From: a virus
Length of the DNA stretch: 64,000 nt
IMG/VR virus record: IMGVR_UViG_3300037882_001881
Location: 1 to 64,000 of that record
Strand: one strand, 5' to 3'
The translations under genes and the position numbers were made by a program. Shown here piece by piece: positions 7,487 through 17,600 of this stretch. The stretch's first letter is position 1. Each line of letters begins with the position of its first letter. A model generated the notes under the pieces. That model was not told where the DNA came from. It saw only the letters and a program-made list of their open reading frames with translations, and did not search any database.

Positions 7487-7735
7487 ATGGTCCCTTTTCC
7501 TAACTTACCAAATGACTCTTATCTTGACGCTGACGGAATCCGCAAACATGCCGGGGAAGTCCTCGCTGGCGTGACTATCTCGGAATCCCTCTCAGAGACT
7601 CAGTCCGAAGAGCTGACCGACGCTATCGAGCGATGCCCGCTACTGGTCGCTGGCAGGGACGAACGCTACTTCGCAGGGTTCAACGACGCGATCCAATTCG
7701 CCCTGGCTATCGTCGAGCGTTTCACCGGGGCGTAA
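7487..7735 (+). CDS. Hypothetical protein, 82 residues
   Basis: GAGAGGT lies nine bases before ATG 7487. The acidic product (MVPFPNLPNDSYLDADGIRKHAGEVLAG) continues with a helical middle rich in Glu and Ser and ends in a hydrophobic helix (FNDAIQFALAIVERF). It is the first gene rightward from the inverted repeat and is followed after two bases by a membrane protein gene. No family was recognised. Confidence 0.6.
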   Translation: MVPFPNLPNDSYLDADGIRKHAGEVLAGVTISESLSETQSEELTDAIERCPLLVAGRDERYFAGFNDAIQFALAIVERFTGA

Positions 7736-7737
7736 CG

Positions 7738-7944
7738 ATGTGGAAATCAATCGCGATCGCGCTGTGTTCCGCCGGGACAGGGTTCGGAGCGGGATGGTTC
7801 GCACACACTCCTGAGCCACCTGAAGACAGGTTTGAGATTGTGCAAATAGGGAGCAATCGCGGGTCATCCATGAAGATCAACAAACGCACCGGAGAAACGT
7901 GGTATCTCGACGGCCAGAAATTAGAGTGGAAGCGTGCGTACTGA
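7738..7944 (+). CDS. Small membrane-anchored or secreted protein
   Basis: The 68-residue protein starts MWKSIAIALCSAGTGFGAGWFAH, a single N-terminal hydrophobic segment with one Lys before it, then a soluble part ending KRTGETWYLDGQKLEWKRAY. It begins two bases after the preceding stop, so the genes are coupled. A one-base variant of the dispersed 13-mer (GTTCCGCCGGGAC, 7766-7778) lies inside the hydrophobic segment. Function unknown. Confidence 0.55.
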   Translation: MWKSIAIALCSAGTGFGAGWFAHTPEPPEDRFEIVQIGSNRGSSMKINKRTGETWYLDGQKLEWKRAY

Positions 7945-8320
7945 CCGCTCTCTGCGCGCAACATGCCCCATGCGTACAAGACCCTCCCTAGGCGGGTATC
8001 CTCTCCCCCATTCTTCACCACCCCGAATGCTCCGGCCCTGTCCCCTGCGCGCAAGTAGCGACATCAGCGAGTCAAGTAGTAGCAGTCATTCGGTAACGGA
8101 GCCAGAACGTGCGGAGCCGGACCACACAGCCGAGATTGAACAGGGTCAGTCTCGACTGGCCACGGCGATTATTGACGCTGCCTACCTACGGCGTACCGTC
8201 CCCAAACAGCCCACGGAACCACCCCGCTCGACCGTCCAGCGTCTCATACCCTGCGCCTCAGCGTTTTAATCGAACGTCTCAGGGCCGACGCTCACGCCTA
8301 TTGGGAGTCTGCACTCCCAA

Positions 8321-8389
8321 GTCCAGTGTCGAGAATCGAACTCGACTCACCCCTCCAGGGACCAGAGTCTGTTACACCGTCCCGCCGGA
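8321..8389 (-). tRNA. Degenerate tRNA-like element, Gln-like anticodon region
   Basis: On the minus strand the T-arm is perfect (TCGAG, loop TTCGATT, CTCGA), followed by acceptor strand CACTGGA. The first seven bases TCCGGCG pair with it except for one mismatch. Between them, GGTGTAAC looks like a D-arm and ACTCTGGTCCC like a Gln (CTG) anticodon loop, but the D and anticodon stems do not close. The 5' acceptor strand is supplied by the dispersed 13-mer. It is probably a decayed tRNA rather than a working one. Confidence 0.35.
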
Positions 8390-8391
8390 AC
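8379..8391. repeat. Dispersed 13-mer, intergenic copy
   Basis: Exact GTCCCGCCGGAAC in non-coding DNA at the 5' end of the tRNA-like element. See the finding on the dispersed element for the full list of copies. Confidence 0.9.
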
Positions 8392-8400
8392 GCGGTATAT

Positions 8401-8751
8401 CTACTCGCTCGGCCCGATGACCCTCTGCCATTTGGCTGATTCGTAATAGTTCACACTGGGCCCATCAGTGCACGCTAATCCCGCGCCTGGAATAGCAAAA
8501 AGCTTGATGCAATCCGGTTCGTCGTCTTTTGTCATCAGCATCCACCACCAACCCGGCCCGTCCGGCGCGTCGAGCCACTCCTCTGTAACCGGCCTCTCCC
8601 TCTCCGCAATCTCGGCCTCGGCGGCCATCACGGCTTGCCTGCACTCCGCTGTCGCCTGAGATTCCTCCCATGCTTCATCGTCCCCGACAGTGTTTTCATT
8701 GATCAGCGCTATCGCGGCATTTAGCAACCGCTCATTCACTGGTTGATTCAC
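8401..8751 (-). CDS. Hypothetical protein, paralogue of next gene
   Basis: GTG 8751 is preceded by GGGAGGT and overlaps the upstream stop as GTGA. The 116-residue product starts with an MNQPVNERLLNAAIALI segment, then has AAEAEIAERERPVTEEWL, and its second half is a compact GPGWWWMLMTKDDEPDCIKLF domain. The first part is nearly identical to a part of the next upstream gene, including a 51-bp perfect DNA repeat. The family is known only as hypothetical proteins. Confidence 0.65.
   Translation of the reverse strand: MNQPVNERLLNAAIALINENTVGDDEAWEESQATAECRQAVMAAEAEIAERERPVTEEWLDAPDGPGWWWMLMTKDDEPDCIKLFAIPGAGLACTDGPSVNYYESAKWQRVIGPSE
8575..8625. repeat. 51-bp perfect direct repeat, copy 1
   Basis: This block is identical to 9006-9056. 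It encodes the AEAEIAERERPVTEEW segment in both paralogous genes and marks a recent duplication or gene conversion. Confidence 0.9.
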
Positions 8752-9347
8752 GTTGCACCTCCCAGAATTCGCAGCAGTTCGAGCACGTCGCCGCGTTTTT
8801 TCAATTTCTTGAAGTTGTTGTGAAATGCAATCCACTCTCCATATTCTTCAACTGGACGTTCCCAGAACCCGTAAGACCCGTCGTTGCTGTAGACGAGAAG
8901 AACGTCGCCGTCTGGCCATATTTCCCTGTCGTCGAACACCAGAAGAGCAAGCTGAGAATCCTCAGACGCCGGAAGGAAAGTGGCCTTGAACCCCACCGAC
9001 TGCAACCACTCCTCTGTAACCGGCCTCTCCCTCTCCGCAATCTCGGCCTCGGCGGCGGTGATTGAATTCGATAGCTCATCTTGGACATCGAAATCAGCAG
9101 AACGCGACAAACTGCGGTACCTCTTCGCCGCGTTCAGCAGCCGCTCATTCACCGGCTGCGACTGCTGCTCACAGAATGCGTCTGCGAGAATAAGACAATC
9201 AGCAGCGTGCATCCCTTCAGCGATAAGCAAGTGTTCAAATTCCGCAAACACACCATCCGGTCGCTTATAAATCGTCGTCAGCAATTCACCTATTGTCGCC
9301 TTGAGATGACGCTTCCTTGCCGCTTCAATTTCCCGCATCGCCGCCAT
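8748..9347 (-). CDS. Hypothetical protein with duplicated PVTEEWL module
   Basis: The 199-residue protein starts at ATG 9347, whose A overlaps the upstream TAA. An N-terminal helical part (MAAMREIEAARKRHLKATIGELL) precedes the module shared with the downstream gene (QPVNERLLNAA and AAEAEIAERERPVTEEWL, about 66-120). A C-terminal beta-rich part (LALLVFDDREIWPDGDVLLVY, YGFWERPVEEYGEW) looks like a small binding domain of the kind that follows PVTEEWL segments in other phage proteins. Function unknown. Confidence 0.65.
   Translation of the reverse strand: MAAMREIEAARKRHLKATIGELLTTIYKRPDGVFAEFEHLLIAEGMHAADCLILADAFCEQQSQPVNERLLNAAKRYRSLSRSADFDVQDELSNSITAAEAEIAERERPVTEEWLQSVGFKATFLPASEDSQLALLVFDDREIWPDGDVLLVYSNDGSYGFWERPVEEYGEWIAFHNNFKKLKKRGDVLELLRILGGAT
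9006..9056. repeat. 51-bp perfect direct repeat, copy 2
   Basis: Identical to 8575-8625, in the same frame of the upstream paralogue. The flanking DNA on both sides is no longer identical. Confidence 0.9.
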
Positions 9348-9877
9348 TACACACCGCCTTTCTTTCGTGTTCGGTAAAGCTCGTAAATTGCTGACGCAAC
9401 TCCAGAGCCGTGTGACGTCATTTTTCCAATGATTGACCAACAGCACGTAGAGCCACCGCGACTGACGACATACTCTGCGTAGTCACAGATTGACCTCATT
9501 ATTTCAGGGAGATTAGTTAGCGTGTCGCGGAACGACTCCTTGTCTCCGTGAAGGTCACTCAGGACTTTTTCGAGTAATTCAGGGTCGCATCCATTCGATT
9601 GCTGCTTCTCCATCTCCGCGACTTTCGCCCGCAACCGCTCGAATTCTGCATGGTACTCAGGCCCGCAGAACTCGACGCCCTCATGGATCGCGACGGGGAG
9701 CGGTTGCAGGTCGCAGTCGTCGTCCTCGCGACACTCTCCATCCAATGTGTACGTGTCTCCATAGTTATCAATAACCGGAAACCCTGGTCGCTTCCCCGTC
9801 GCACAGACAATCTCAACTTCTTTTCCGCAACTCAAAAACTTCTGGCCAACCTCGATCGGCAGTTTGATCTCGCTCAC
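9347..9877 (-). CDS. Hypothetical protein, 176 residues
   Basis: GTG 9877 has GGAGA upstream and overlaps the sigma-gene stop as GTGA. An N-terminal beta-rich unit (IKLPIEVGQKFLSCGKEVEIVCATG, about 4-30) is followed by an acidic stretch, a coiled-coil (FERLRAKVAEMEKQQ, about 77-92) and a helical end with several Cys. No family was recognised. It is co-transcribed with the sigma factor and the two paralogous genes. Confidence 0.6.
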   Translation of the reverse strand: MSEIKLPIEVGQKFLSCGKEVEIVCATGKRPGFPVIDNYGDTYTLDGECREDDDCDLQPLPVAIHEGVEFCGPEYHAEFERLRAKVAEMEKQQSNGCDPELLEKVLSDLHGDKESFRDTLTNLPEIMRSICDYAEYVVSRGGSTCCWSIIGKMTSHGSGVASAIYELYRTRKKGGV

Positions 9878-10881
9878 AGGGTCTCTCCTTTCAGGGTCCA
9901 AATCCCGTCGCTCTCTTGGAATAGGTCCGAGTGCTTCTTCAGGCAACGTCGCACGACATCACGCTTGATGTTCAGCTTGATTGCGAGTTCTCCCGCACTC
10001 CATCCTCGCTGGCGAGCAATTCCTTGATCCGCAGGGCCAGTACGCTCCGTTTTCCCTTTGGGATTATCGCGTACTTGCTGATTCTTCTTTTCAGCATCCG
10101 TTCGGTAATCCCCAGCAAGCTCGCGGTACGGGCCTTGTGGTAGTGGCATTCTGACAGGGCTTGCGAGATGCGATCTCGCTCCACTTCGGCCAGAGTTCGT
10201 GTCTTTGTCGGTGGGCTTTCCTTCACGTTCGCACCTCGCTCGCATTCGTTTCAGAATAGAGGAATGAATCTGACTCACCCGTGACTCCGACAGACCCAGG
10301 CGAGCACCAATCACGCTCATTGTCAGGGACGACACGTAGTACAGTTGGATGATTTGCCTCTCGTCACCAGAGAGACCCTTCATCAACTCTTCCATGACCT
10401 CGGTCGTTCTTATTGAACGCTCTTGCGCTGCGAATGATCCGTCCGTCAGATCGTCCTTAAGCTCGGTGTCGTCTACTCCGTCATCGAATCGCTTCGTGTA
10501 CTCCAGGGAATAAACCCTGGCAGGGATCACCTCTCCGCTCTTTTCTCGGCGTCGCTCCAGGCGTGGAACCCAATCCCACTCGCGAATTCCGTCCAGAATC
10601 GCACCGAACAAGCGAGTTTGAGCGATCGACGTGAACGCGACTTTCCTAGCAGGGTCGAACCGCTGGACCATGTCGATCAACGACACGGCGGCATTTTCCT
10701 CCAGGTCGTCGAGTGCCGTTCCGACATCCACGACCAATTTCTTCTTGGCTCGATAGGCGATCTCCCTGGCAAACGGCCAGTAGTGTTCCACGAGCCGATT
10801 CCGATTTACCTCAGAGCGATCCGAGAAGTACGCCGCCCACAAGGGCTTCGCCTGCTCGTTCAACAGTGCATACTTTGTCAT
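9874..10881 (-). CDS. FliA/WhiG-type RNA polymerase sigma factor with C-terminal extension
   Basis: ATG 10881 lies behind GGAGGG. Residues about 1-110 form sigma region 2 (RLVEHYWPFAREIAYRA, LIDMVQRFDPARKVAFTS, RLFGAILDGIREWDWVPR). Residues about 165-220 form region 4 (LSGDERQIIQLYYVSSLTMSVIGARLGLSESRVSQ). This is the architecture of alternative sigma factors that redirect RNA polymerase, here probably to phage late promoters. After residue 225 the frame stays open but looks non-native until a winged-HTH-like end (WSAGELAIKLNIKRDVV). That middle part overlaps a Fis-like gene in another frame, so the true C-terminus is uncertain. Confidence 0.8.
   Translation of the reverse strand: MTKYALLNEQAKPLWAAYFSDRSEVNRNRLVEHYWPFAREIAYRAKKKLVVDVGTALDDLEENAAVSLIDMVQRFDPARKVAFTSIAQTRLFGAILDGIREWDWVPRLERRREKSGEVIPARVYSLEYTKRFDDGVDDTELKDDLTDGSFAAQERSIRTTEVMEELMKGLSGDERQIIQLYYVSSLTMSVIGARLGLSESRVSQIHSSILKRMRARCEREGKPTDKDTNSGRSGARSHLASPVRMPLPQGPYRELAGDYRTDAEKKNQQVRDNPKGKTERTGPADQGIARQRGWSAGELAIKLNIKRDVVRRCLKKHSDLFQESDGIWTLKGETL
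9972..10226 (-). CDS. Fis-type helix-turn-helix protein nested in the sigma frame
   Basis: GTG 10226 is preceded by GAGGTG, so it has its own ribosome site. The 84-residue product contains LAEVERDRISQALSECHYHKA and RTASLLGITERMLKRRISKYAI (about 12-54), the HTH_8 (Fis) fold with its typical ERxxIxxAL and LGIxRxxLxRR pattern. The last 30 residues (RIKELLASED) read like the start of a winged helix that continues in the sigma frame. It could be a separate activator or part of a frameshifted fusion. Confidence 0.65.
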   Translation of the reverse strand: MKESPPTKTRTLAEVERDRISQALSECHYHKARTASLLGITERMLKRRISKYAIIPKGKRSVLALRIKELLASEDGVRENSQSS

Positions 10882-10993
10882 TCTTGCGCCCTCCATCAAG
10901 GGACTATTTACAGGGATGGCCCACAAGTCAAACTCCACTAGTTCACTGTGTCCAAGTTGTCCAAATTTCGACAGTTATTACAGAGGCGTCAGC
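10882..10993. promoter_or_regulatory. Divergent promoter region between sigma gene and a plus-strand gene
   Basis: These 112 bases separate two diverging start codons and are AT-richer than their surroundings. TGTCCAA occurs twice nine bases apart (about 10950 and 10959), and TGTCCAAA again at about 21566 in another promoter-like gap. No clear -35/-10 pair could be fixed by eye. Confidence 0.4.
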
Positions 10994-11689
10994 ATGGAAA
11001 CTCCCACGAATCTCAAGAAGCGGCTCAACACTGAGGGTCGCTGGGCCGAGGCTTCATTAGCCTTCAACGAGATATTCGCCGAGAAGAAACAGACCATGCG
11101 TGCCGCAGTAGCCCGGCAGGCAACGTGGATCGAGCTAGGCATCCGTTTCCCGCCGCTGCTCGGCCCTGTCGGAGAACGCAAGGCTGCTCAATTCGCCGCT
11201 CGTAAACAGAAGGAGGAAAGACTGATTGCCACCCTCCCTGGTCGTGCCCCATTTCCTCCGGAACGCCCTTCCTTCCCTGCCGCAGAAACCGACTTCGAGA
11301 TGCCGACTGATGACGAACCTGCTGACGACGCCTCCGCATCACTGCCAACGGGCCTCCCTGTCGGTGACTCGAACTTCGACCGGGACTTCGAGTGGGCCTA
11401 CAACAACCTTGGTGCGGAGCTGGAACCATCCGCCGCACCATCTGGAGCCGCTTGGCTGCTCCGTGAAATCGGTCGCTCCCCGAAGGGCCGGGACAAATTC
11501 GTCGCAATGGCGCAGAAAACCCTATCCAAGAAGAACGACACCGAGAACGAGAAGAAGAACCGCGAAGATCGCTCTCGGCAATTCGCCCTACTCGATTCGA
11601 TCAAACGCAGCTTCGCAGGGCTGGAAGAACCTCGGCAGCGCAAACCTAAAGCGACTCAATCCGCCGTCGCAGAGTCTTGTACCCCTTGA
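10994..11689 (+). CDS. Hypothetical protein, 231 residues
   Basis: ATG 10994 has AGAGG nine bases upstream. The protein has a helical basic N-terminus (METPTNLKKRLNTEGRWAEASLAF), a Pro/Ala/Asp-rich linker (about 95-140), a structured part (FDRDFEWAYNNLGAELEPS, AAWLLREIGRSPKGRDKFVAM) and a charged tail. It runs against the giant minus-strand gene and overlaps its 3' end by 44 bp. It is a single rightward gene diverging from the sigma factor. No family was recognised. Confidence 0.6.
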   Translation: METPTNLKKRLNTEGRWAEASLAFNEIFAEKKQTMRAAVARQATWIELGIRFPPLLGPVGERKAAQFAARKQKEERLIATLPGRAPFPPERPSFPAAETDFEMPTDDEPADDASASLPTGLPVGDSNFDRDFEWAYNNLGAELEPSAAPSGAAWLLREIGRSPKGRDKFVAMAQKTLSKKNDTENEKKNREDRSRQFALLDSIKRSFAGLEEPRQRKPKATQSAVAESCTP

Positions 11690-14600
11690 GCGGCCTATTG
11701 AAATCCAGAGTCCCGTCGTCTCGTCGTTCGTACTTCCGCACCGTGCTCGGCGGCGTCCGACCAGGGTGCCGCCGGACATAGTCGGCCTGCTGCTCTCGCA
11801 GGGTCATTTCATCCAAGTCCCGGAGCATCTCTTGCTTCTGAGACGGGCTGATCGACCCCGGAAACTTCGGGAGACGATCCAACGCATCGAAGAACCCATC
11901 GCTCGCTGCGTTTCCGTGCTTCTCCTTGTATGCCTCACGGAACGATCGAACCATGTCCTCGCGTGTCTTAAATCGCTTCCTAAGCTGATCCCTGGCCGAT
12001 TCCACCGTGACATCGCCACCCTTCGCTGCATCGACGGCATCCTGAGCTTTACGCAGGGCGTTTTCGGCGTCCCTGCGGGCTTGTGGCGTTCGAGCATCTC
12101 GCAACGCCTTCTTCGCCTGATCGACCCCGACTCGAAGGAACTCCGGCGTCGTGTAGCCCTTCATGACACCGCTCGTCGCCTTCGTCCTGTCTTCGTAAGA
12201 CATCGCTCCGGCGGCTTTCAGGGCGATACTCTTCAGGGAGTCTTGTTCGCTGCCACCGTAGGTATTCAGTCCCGCACCGAAGAACGCCGCCGTTGCTGCC
12301 ACGAGACCCTGCGGATAACCAAGCTCCTGAACCGCCTCGACCATGTCCGCATACGCCATCGGGCTGTTTTCCGTGGCGATGTTCTGGAGTCCTTCCGTCG
12401 TCGTTGGATCGTATTCGCTCAGCTCCCTCGGTCGTTCCCCGATGACATCCTCTTTGAAGATGAACCGATTTAGCAGGGATGACATCGTCGGGTGCAAGCG
12501 AGACCTCACGAAGTTCAGAATGAGCTTCGCCTCGTCCGTCCCACCGAACGTCGATCCCAACGACGACACAACCCCGTCCTGAGCCTTCTCGTGCGACAGC
12601 AACCTCGTCAGCAACACGAGTATCTGCGACTCGCCGCCGAGCATGTCGATCCGAGTCCCCTTCGACTTCAGCTTCCCGAAGTCCGACGACCGTGTGTCGA
12701 GTTCCTGCGTGACCTCTTCGTCGTCATCACCGAGTGCCGCCAGGGCAAATCGCATCATCTGTGATAGCAAATACAACCCCGCCGCCGATTGAATGTACTC
12801 ACGTCCGATCGCCAAGCGAGTCTTAGCGGTCCCTGACCACAACGGACGACCGACAGCCAGCTCGATGCGGCTCATCGTGAACAGGGACGAATAGACCACC
12901 TTGTTGAGAACCTTCGCGACACCCGGATCGACGTTGCCGTGCCCTGTGAACACACCCGCCGCATTCGCCAACACCTTGACTTCCGCAGGCGATACTTTCC
13001 CCGGAACAGCCCCGATCGTGGACAACATGGAGTCCATCATGTCGGCCCTGGCGAGATTCAGGAACGCCTCTCCCGACGCCCCGAATCGCTTGACAATACT
13101 GCCGAGGACCGGAATCCGCTTGGCCCACTCGCCAATCATGATCTCCTCTTGCGCCGTCCTCTGATTCAGCTTCGTCGCAAACGGTATGTCCTTGTAGAAC
13201 CCTGCTTTTGCATTGGGGCGATCCAGAATCGACTGATTGATCTTGGACAGGGCTTCATTCGCGTTCCGCTGGAAAAGCACCGACACCGACTGTGCGATAG
13301 CGTTCGCCGCTCGCATCCAGTGACCCGACACGTACATCATGCCCTGCCGTCCGAACGGCGACATTTCGCCCGTCGAAACGATGTCCCTCCGGAAATCCCA
13401 GGCGTTACCGGCGAAGTCCTTGAACTTCTCCGCCGTCGTCCGGTTAGCGATCCGCCATCGCTCCTGCTCGTTGGCAAACGCCTCTTTCGCCTTTTCGATC
13501 TCGTATTGCAGGGACGCAGCCTTGTCGGTCAGCTTGCGTGGCTCCTTCGGTGGCTTGGGTCCGAAATCGCCCTGACTCATCCGCTCCTGCCAGAACCGCA
13601 ACCGAGCGGCCAGGGATCGTTCATACGCCGCCATCTGACGCTGCTCTTGCTCGCCAGACATCACCCGCAGCTCATTCCGTCGAGCGACCAGTTCGTCCCT
13701 GCGAGCCATCTTCAGGGCAATGGCAGGGTTCGATATCGGGAGCTTCGGCTGCTTCGGGGGCGGATACAGAATTCCCTTCGGGATATCGTCTTCCAACTGA
13801 GCGATCTGGCGGTCCAGGGCACGTTCCAACGCTGCCGCTCGCTGCTCGTCGGACAGTTCCTTCTTGCCGAAGATTTCGTCGTATTTCTTCTTCCATTCGT
13901 CTCGTTCTTTCCGAAGATCGTCCAACTGAGAGTCAGTCCGCTGAGCGGTCTTCGAGTGAACGATCGGCTCCCTCTTCCTGACCGCTTCTGAAAGATCGTC
14001 GATACGGTTACGCATCGCGATCTTCGCTGAATCCAACGCAGACTTCAGTTGAGTCTTCTCGTCAGCCTCCGTCTCTTCGATTTTCGCATTCTTCCTCGCC
14101 TCCGCTTTGATGCGTCGCAGCTTGCGTTGCTCTTCGCTGCTGGGACGTGACTCTTGGATCGCATTCGGTCGCTGGTTGTTCCGCCAGGACTTGATGTCTT
14201 CGAGGATTTGTAGTTGCGCCCTGTGCTCGGCCCTGATCTCTTCCTCGGACAGTCTTCGAGTCGGTTCATCCTTCCCGGACAGGATTCGACCCGTCTGCTC
14301 CAGGGTCAGTTCGGGCATCGCCTCGTGCAACAACTCATGCACCCCGGCGACCGCCTTGCCCCGATCCTCGGCACTCTTACCGAGTCCGTCACGTTCGATC
14401 ACAAACTGGTGCAGACGCTTGGCGACAGTGCCGATCGACGATGGATTCTCAGGGTCGATTTGATCCCTGATATCACCGACACCGTTCTCGGCGATATGCT
14501 GATCCCACACCTTCTTGAAGTCACCCCGCATCGACTCCGCTTCATCACCAACTCGCTTGGTGAACCGCTTCATCGCATCGACGAACGAGAACACGCCCAG

Positions 14601-17600
14601 CTCGGTATAACCACGAGCGATCTCGGTCAGGGCCAGGGTTAAATCGCCCGCTGCCGTCTCGATTGAGTAGACCTTCCCTTTCATCGCACCGAGCATCTTG
14701 AAGCCGTTCTCGATGCGTTTGCGAGCTTTCTCGATGCCCGTCTTCACAACATCCGTAACCGTCTTCGTCTTCTTCTCTGTCTCCACCTCGGCCACTGCTG
14801 CGTCGTGAACCTTCTCGATGGCCAGGGCTTGTTCCGCCGCCTCCCGTGCGGCATCGGACTTCTCGGCCCTGTCAACCGCCTCTATCACCTTCGCTTCCAT
14901 CTCCGCCCAACGGTCGAGGTCGGCCTGAGACGGTTCCGCATTGGCGTGTTCGGCCCTGTAGTTCATGATCATCCGAGCGACCGAGTAGTCCCGTTGGATC
15001 GCCGCCTTGCGGTGCGCCAACGCTCGACCGGCTGCTGTGCCGCCAGGGTCGAGTATTCCCAACAAGATCGCTTCTTCCGCCGCTCTGGCCCTGGACTCGT
15101 TCTGGAACGCGACCACCTGAGCGGCGTTCCCGTCCGCCGACGCTTCTGCCAATCTCCGCTGGCTCTCTTCGTAGGCGTTGATGACTTCCGTCTGGCGTCG
15201 TGATATCAGGGCGTCTTCGTAGTCGGTCAGGATGCGAGGTATCTCGACGAGGTCCGCAATCAAGCCGTCGATTTCTCCCTTGTCTGCTGCGTTCGCCCGC
15301 TCAGCTAAACGCTTCCATTTGTGCTCAGTGTGATCTCCCGCCAGGGTCCGATGCGGCAAGTCCATTGCTTCCCTGGTCGCATCAGAGTCGGCGTGCTTCG
15401 TCGCCAGTGGGTCAGGGATCGAGCCTTCTGGTGTTGCTCCATTTCCGGGTTCTTCCGGATTCTTCGGCGGCTCCTCGAAGAGCGTCGGCTGATCCGGCCC
15501 ATAGTCGTTTCCGGGTTCCTCCGGTTCCGTGTCCCGCCGGGACGCTCCCTCGTCAAACTCTGTGCTGGGGTCCAAACGCTTATCGACCGCCGCCATCTTT
15601 GCCCAGGTCGTCTTCATCAGGGGCCGGTACTGCTCGACCATATCCCCCATCGCCTCCGCCAACATCGACGAATACTCTGCGAACGTCAGTGCCCCGGCCT
15701 TAATCGCCTTGACGGTGACGTTCACGAACGCCGTTATCTGCTCAGGGCTGAACGACCCAAAGTTCGGCGATGTTGCACCGCCCGATAGTTTTGCCAGCTT
15801 ATCGACAGCCTCGCTGAACTCTTGCCGAGCCGCTTCCGCCTTGTCGGCGATCGTGTCCTTCGGGGCTGCGGCCCTGGCTTGCTCGATTTTTTGCTTCAGA
15901 GACTCCAGGGTCTCGTTCTTATCGCTGTGGTCTTGTCCAATCGGCATGATGATCCCGGCTAATTCTCCATCCTTGTAGAGAGTCAATGCCGCTTCCGCAC
16001 CCCACATCGGCGTCTTCTTAACGACACTCGGACGACCCCTGAACTCAAACCCATTCTTTGAGAGGTAGTTGTAGTAACCCTCGTCAACGTCGATCGTGTA
16101 CTCGCCGTCCGTCAGGACCGCCTTACCGATCATAAACAGGGTTGTGTTCTTCCCCTTGCTCTTCGGCTTGTCCGACAGCTTCTCGTGCCCCACCAGTGTC
16201 AACGGCACCGCACCCTTGGATGCCGCCTCGAACATCTCTCCGACGTTCTGAACCCTGCCTGAGTATCTCGCCATAACTCCGACCGTCTCGGCCCTGGTCT
16301 TCAGGGTCTTCGGCAACGCATCGCTGAGAATCACCCATCTCGCATTGCTGATCGCGGGCTTATCTCCCACCTTGGAGTTGATATAGCCCTCCTTACTGAG
16401 CATATCCGCGACGTTCGTTCGGTTCGGGACTGTGTCCGACCACGCCTTGCGAAACTCTTCGAGGTCCGCCGCTTCCTTGATCCCGTTCGCTGTCTTTGCA
16501 GCCGCCGCCTTGTCCTTGTTCTCCTGCGTCGCTTGCTGAACGACCCTTTCGTTCGTCCCTGCGTTGTACTTGTTGAGTTGCTCCCTGTAGTGCTTCTTGC
16601 GATACGAGTCCAGATGCGGCAGGGCTTCAATCGCCTTGCTCGCTCCCTCGTGCGACTTCGTGGCTTCCAGGGATCGAACCTCCCCGGAAATCATCTCCGA
16701 CAGCGACCGTGATCCAGGGAAGTCCATAATGTAGAGCGATGCGCTCCGAGCGGCTTTCTTGGCGTCTTCGCCGGTCAAACTCTGGCCCTTCGCTTCCTTC
16801 AGGGCCATCTCGTTGATCTGTTCACGCAACCGCTTCTGCTCGCCTCGCGAGCTGTCCGTATTCACGTCGGAGAGAATCTTGTGCCGAGCGGCAATCGCGT
16901 TCGCTTCGTCCTTACCCGTGGACGTCGAGCCTTCCGACTTGACCTGCGATTGCGTCGCCACGTCTTCGAGCCACATCAGCCGCTTCTTTTCTCGCAGACC
17001 GTCGTAGTCGTTGTCCGCTTTGTGCTTCGATATTTTCTCCCGGAGCTTGTCGAGCCGCTTGCTCAGGGACTCCTTCAACTTCGTTCCGTACCCTGCCTTC
17101 TGGTACTTCTTATCGAGGTCTTCGTACTCGTCGTCCATCTTCTGGATAGACTCATCCAGGGTCTTAACACGAGCCTCGATCTCCAATCGCTCCGGAGACC
17201 CAGGAACAGGGGTCGTCCGTTGATACGACGTCGGTTCTGTCCCTGCGGCAGAAGGCTCCGCAACAGTGATGTTTCGCTTGGCGTCCTTTTTGCCAGTTGG
17301 GTCTTCTGCGACCGCTACTCGATGCCCAGCGTTGATCAGCTTTCTAAGGTATCCTTCTAGTGAATAATACGGGAACCCGGCAGTAACTATGGCGTTCTTG
17401 TTATCCGGCCCTGCTCCACTCACCGTCAAACTTAGCCCCAGCACTTTCGAGGCAACTTTCGCATCATCACCCAGCAGCTTGTATCCATCCTCGTGACGAA
17501 TCACGACAATCGACCCCGGATACTGCTGCTTAACCTCTTCGAGCTTCGTTTGCCAGGGTTCTTTCTTTGGTCCTTGAGCGACCTCTGCCTTCGCAGGGAT

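Larger units (their letters stand above)
7945..8400. other. 456-bp intergenic stretch without a convincing gene
   Basis: Open frames here are short and poor. The stretch contains two copies of CTGCGCGCAA (about 7953 and 8045), the degenerate tRNA-like element at 8321-8389 and an exact copy of the dispersed 13-mer at 8379-8391. It separates converging genes. Confidence 0.5.
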
